From contig PTKX01000009.1 in NCBI GenBank assembly GCA_002938195.1, forward strand, positions 1 to 39,826: 39,826 nt of DNA, given 5' to 3'. The notes beneath the pieces are model-generated. The model was not told the origin of the DNA, did no database searches, and saw nothing but the letters and a program-made list of their open reading frames with translations. Origin of the DNA: Alphaproteobacteria bacterium MarineAlpha5_Bin7 (lineage in GTDB: Bacteria > Pseudomonadota > Alphaproteobacteria > HIMB59 > GCA-002718135). This document shows positions 38,610 to 39,826 of the stretch, piece by piece (position 1 is the stretch's first letter; each line of letters begins with the position of its first letter). A program made the translations under genes and the position numbers.

Positions 38610-39502
38610 ATTATTATATTATCTATTAATATTATCGAGAAAATCAAGAAAAGATATAATATTGAGTAAAAAAATATTTTTTTTGAAATTTTATAATAAT
38701 CTCCAGAACTAATTAGTAGTTTATAACATAAAAAAACATAATAAATTCCCAGTAGTGCACTAGATATAAAATAAAGCATACCAAAATATCCTAAATAAAC
38801 TGGTAGCATTGAAATAATTAATAGAACTACTGAATAAACAAAAATATTAATTTTTGTAGTTTTAATTCCTGAAACGACAGGCAACATAGGTATTTTGGCA
38901 TTTGAATAATCTTCAGTTTTAAATAAACTTAATGCCCAAAAATGCGATGGAGTCCAAAAAAAGATAATCAAAAATAAAATGATTGGTTCAAAAGATATAT
39001 AATTAGTTGTTATTGTCCATCCAATTATTGGAGGAAAGGCTCCTGCAGCTCCTCCTATTACTATATTTTGAGCAGTTCTTGTTTTTAACCACATCGTATA
39101 AATAACTACATAAAAAAATATAGTAATTGTTAAAATTATTGCAGATAACAAATTCGAGAAAAAATATAAAACTACAATTGATATAAAAGAGGTTAAAATT
39201 CCAAAAACAAAAGCTTGGTTTTTTGTTACTTTTCCTGTTGGTATTGGTCTTAAACATGTTCTTGTCATTAGTGCATCAATTTCAGCCTCATACCACATGT
39301 TTAAAGTACCTGCCGCCCCAGCACCAAATGCAACAGCAATTAAGGATACCGATGCATTGATAAAATTTATTTCATTTGGAGCAATTAACATACCAACAAC
39401 ACAAGTAAAGATCACTAAAGACATTACTCTAGGTTTCATTAATTGAAACAATCCATTAATGAATAAAATAGAAGGATTTTCTTTTGTAATAGTGTTTTGC
39501 AC
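38606..39502 (-). CDS. ctaB: Protoheme IX farnesyltransferase (heme O synthase)
   Basis: LNMWYEAEIDALMTRTCLRPIPTGK, GGAAGAFPPIIGWT, FFWTPSHFWALSLF. Confidence 0.94.
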   Translation of the reverse strand: MQNTITKENPSILFINGLFQLMKPRVMSLVIFTCVVGMLIAPNEINFINASVSLIAVAFGAGAAGTLNMWYEAEIDALMTRTCLRPIPTGKVTKNQAFVFGILTSFISIVVLYFFSNLLSAIILTITIFFYVVIYTMWLKTRTAQNIVIGGAAGAFPPIIGWTITTNYISFEPIILFLIIFFWTPSHFWALSLFKTEDYSNAKIPMLPVVSGIKTTKINIFVYSVVLLIISMLPVYLGYFGMLYFISSALLGIYYVFLCYKLLISSGDYYKISKKIFFYSILYLFLIFSIILIDNIII

Positions 39503-39507
39503 TTTTT

Positions 39508-39826
39508 CTAATTGCCTGAAATAAGAAAATATAATTTTCTGATCAGCTGTGTATAATAAGATTCATGCCACATTATGAATACAAAAACTAAAATAGCAAA
39601 ACATGGAACAAGGATAGCAGAAATGATAGCAAGTCTTTCCCAATACATATGCATAAATATTGCGCAGATAAAACCCGCTTTAAGCATCATAAATAATAAA
39701 ATTAAACCCCAACGTGTGAAACCTTGGAATCCGTACCAATCAACCCAATATGAAAAAGCACTAAAAACAAAAAGAAGAGTCCATACATAAAAATATATTT
39801 TTAGGGGATGTTGTTGTGTTCCTTCA
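39508..39826 (-). CDS. Cytochrome c oxidase subunit IV-like protein, partial (5' end beyond window)
   Basis: Reverse frame reads EGTQQHPLKIYFYVWTLLFVFSAFSYWVDWYGFQGFTRWGLILLFMMLKAGFICAIFMHMYWERLAII...; hydrophobic, adjacent to ctaB. Confidence 0.75.
   Translation of the reverse strand, partial: EGTQQHPLKIYFYVWTLLFVFSAFSYWVDWYGFQGFTRWGLILLFMMLKAGFICAIFMHMYWERLAIISAILVPCFAILVFVFIMWHESYYTQLIRKLYFLISGN

Noticed and set aside
39575-39790. 71-aa plus-strand ORF at the right edge
   Set aside because: Antisense to the COX4-like partial gene, whose hydrophobic frame is open to the window end
1-39826. tRNA, rRNA, CRISPR array, transposase or prophage genes
   Set aside because: Looked for by eye; no tRNA-like cloverleaf, regular repeat-spacer pattern or integrase/transposase ORF was seen, and intergenic space is very limited. 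A tool scan (tRNAscan/Infernal) would be more sensitive

Overview
AT-rich, gene-dense window from a streamlined bacterial genome, probably a marine alphaproteobacterium; this placement is inferred from gene content and I ran no search. The left ~20.8 kb is an accessory metabolic region. It holds the end of a sugar ABC ATPase, two divergent PanB-like proteins, three histidine-box membrane oxygenases of the fatty-acid desaturase/MocD type, a MocE-like Rieske ferredoxin, an FAD ferredoxin reductase, a PhyH-family Fe(II)/2OG oxygenase, and a GatZ/KbaZ-like TIM-barrel protein. It continues with a TPP-dependent E1 alpha/beta pair, a zinc polyol dehydrogenase, a sterol-desaturase-family hydroxylase, a PfkB kinase, a free-standing lipoyl domain, a ribose/fructose-type ABC transporter, and galM-xylB-xylA. 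The right ~19 kb is housekeeping: ribF-ileS-lspA-DUF3035, pgi, rsmD, an RluB-type pseudouridine synthase, tadA, xseA, lpxL-like/lpxK/waaA/DUF374/msbA, ubiA, rsmE, petA, ctaB and a partial COX4. The best candidate for an undescribed system is the 0.2-14 kb cluster. I read it as an oxygen-dependent, Rieske-ferredoxin-driven (MocDEF-like) pathway linked to sugar import, possibly for O- or N-methylated or otherwise modified sugars or cyclitols, with PanB-fold proteins that seem to have lost the canonical PanB metal ligands. Substrate and chemistry are inference.
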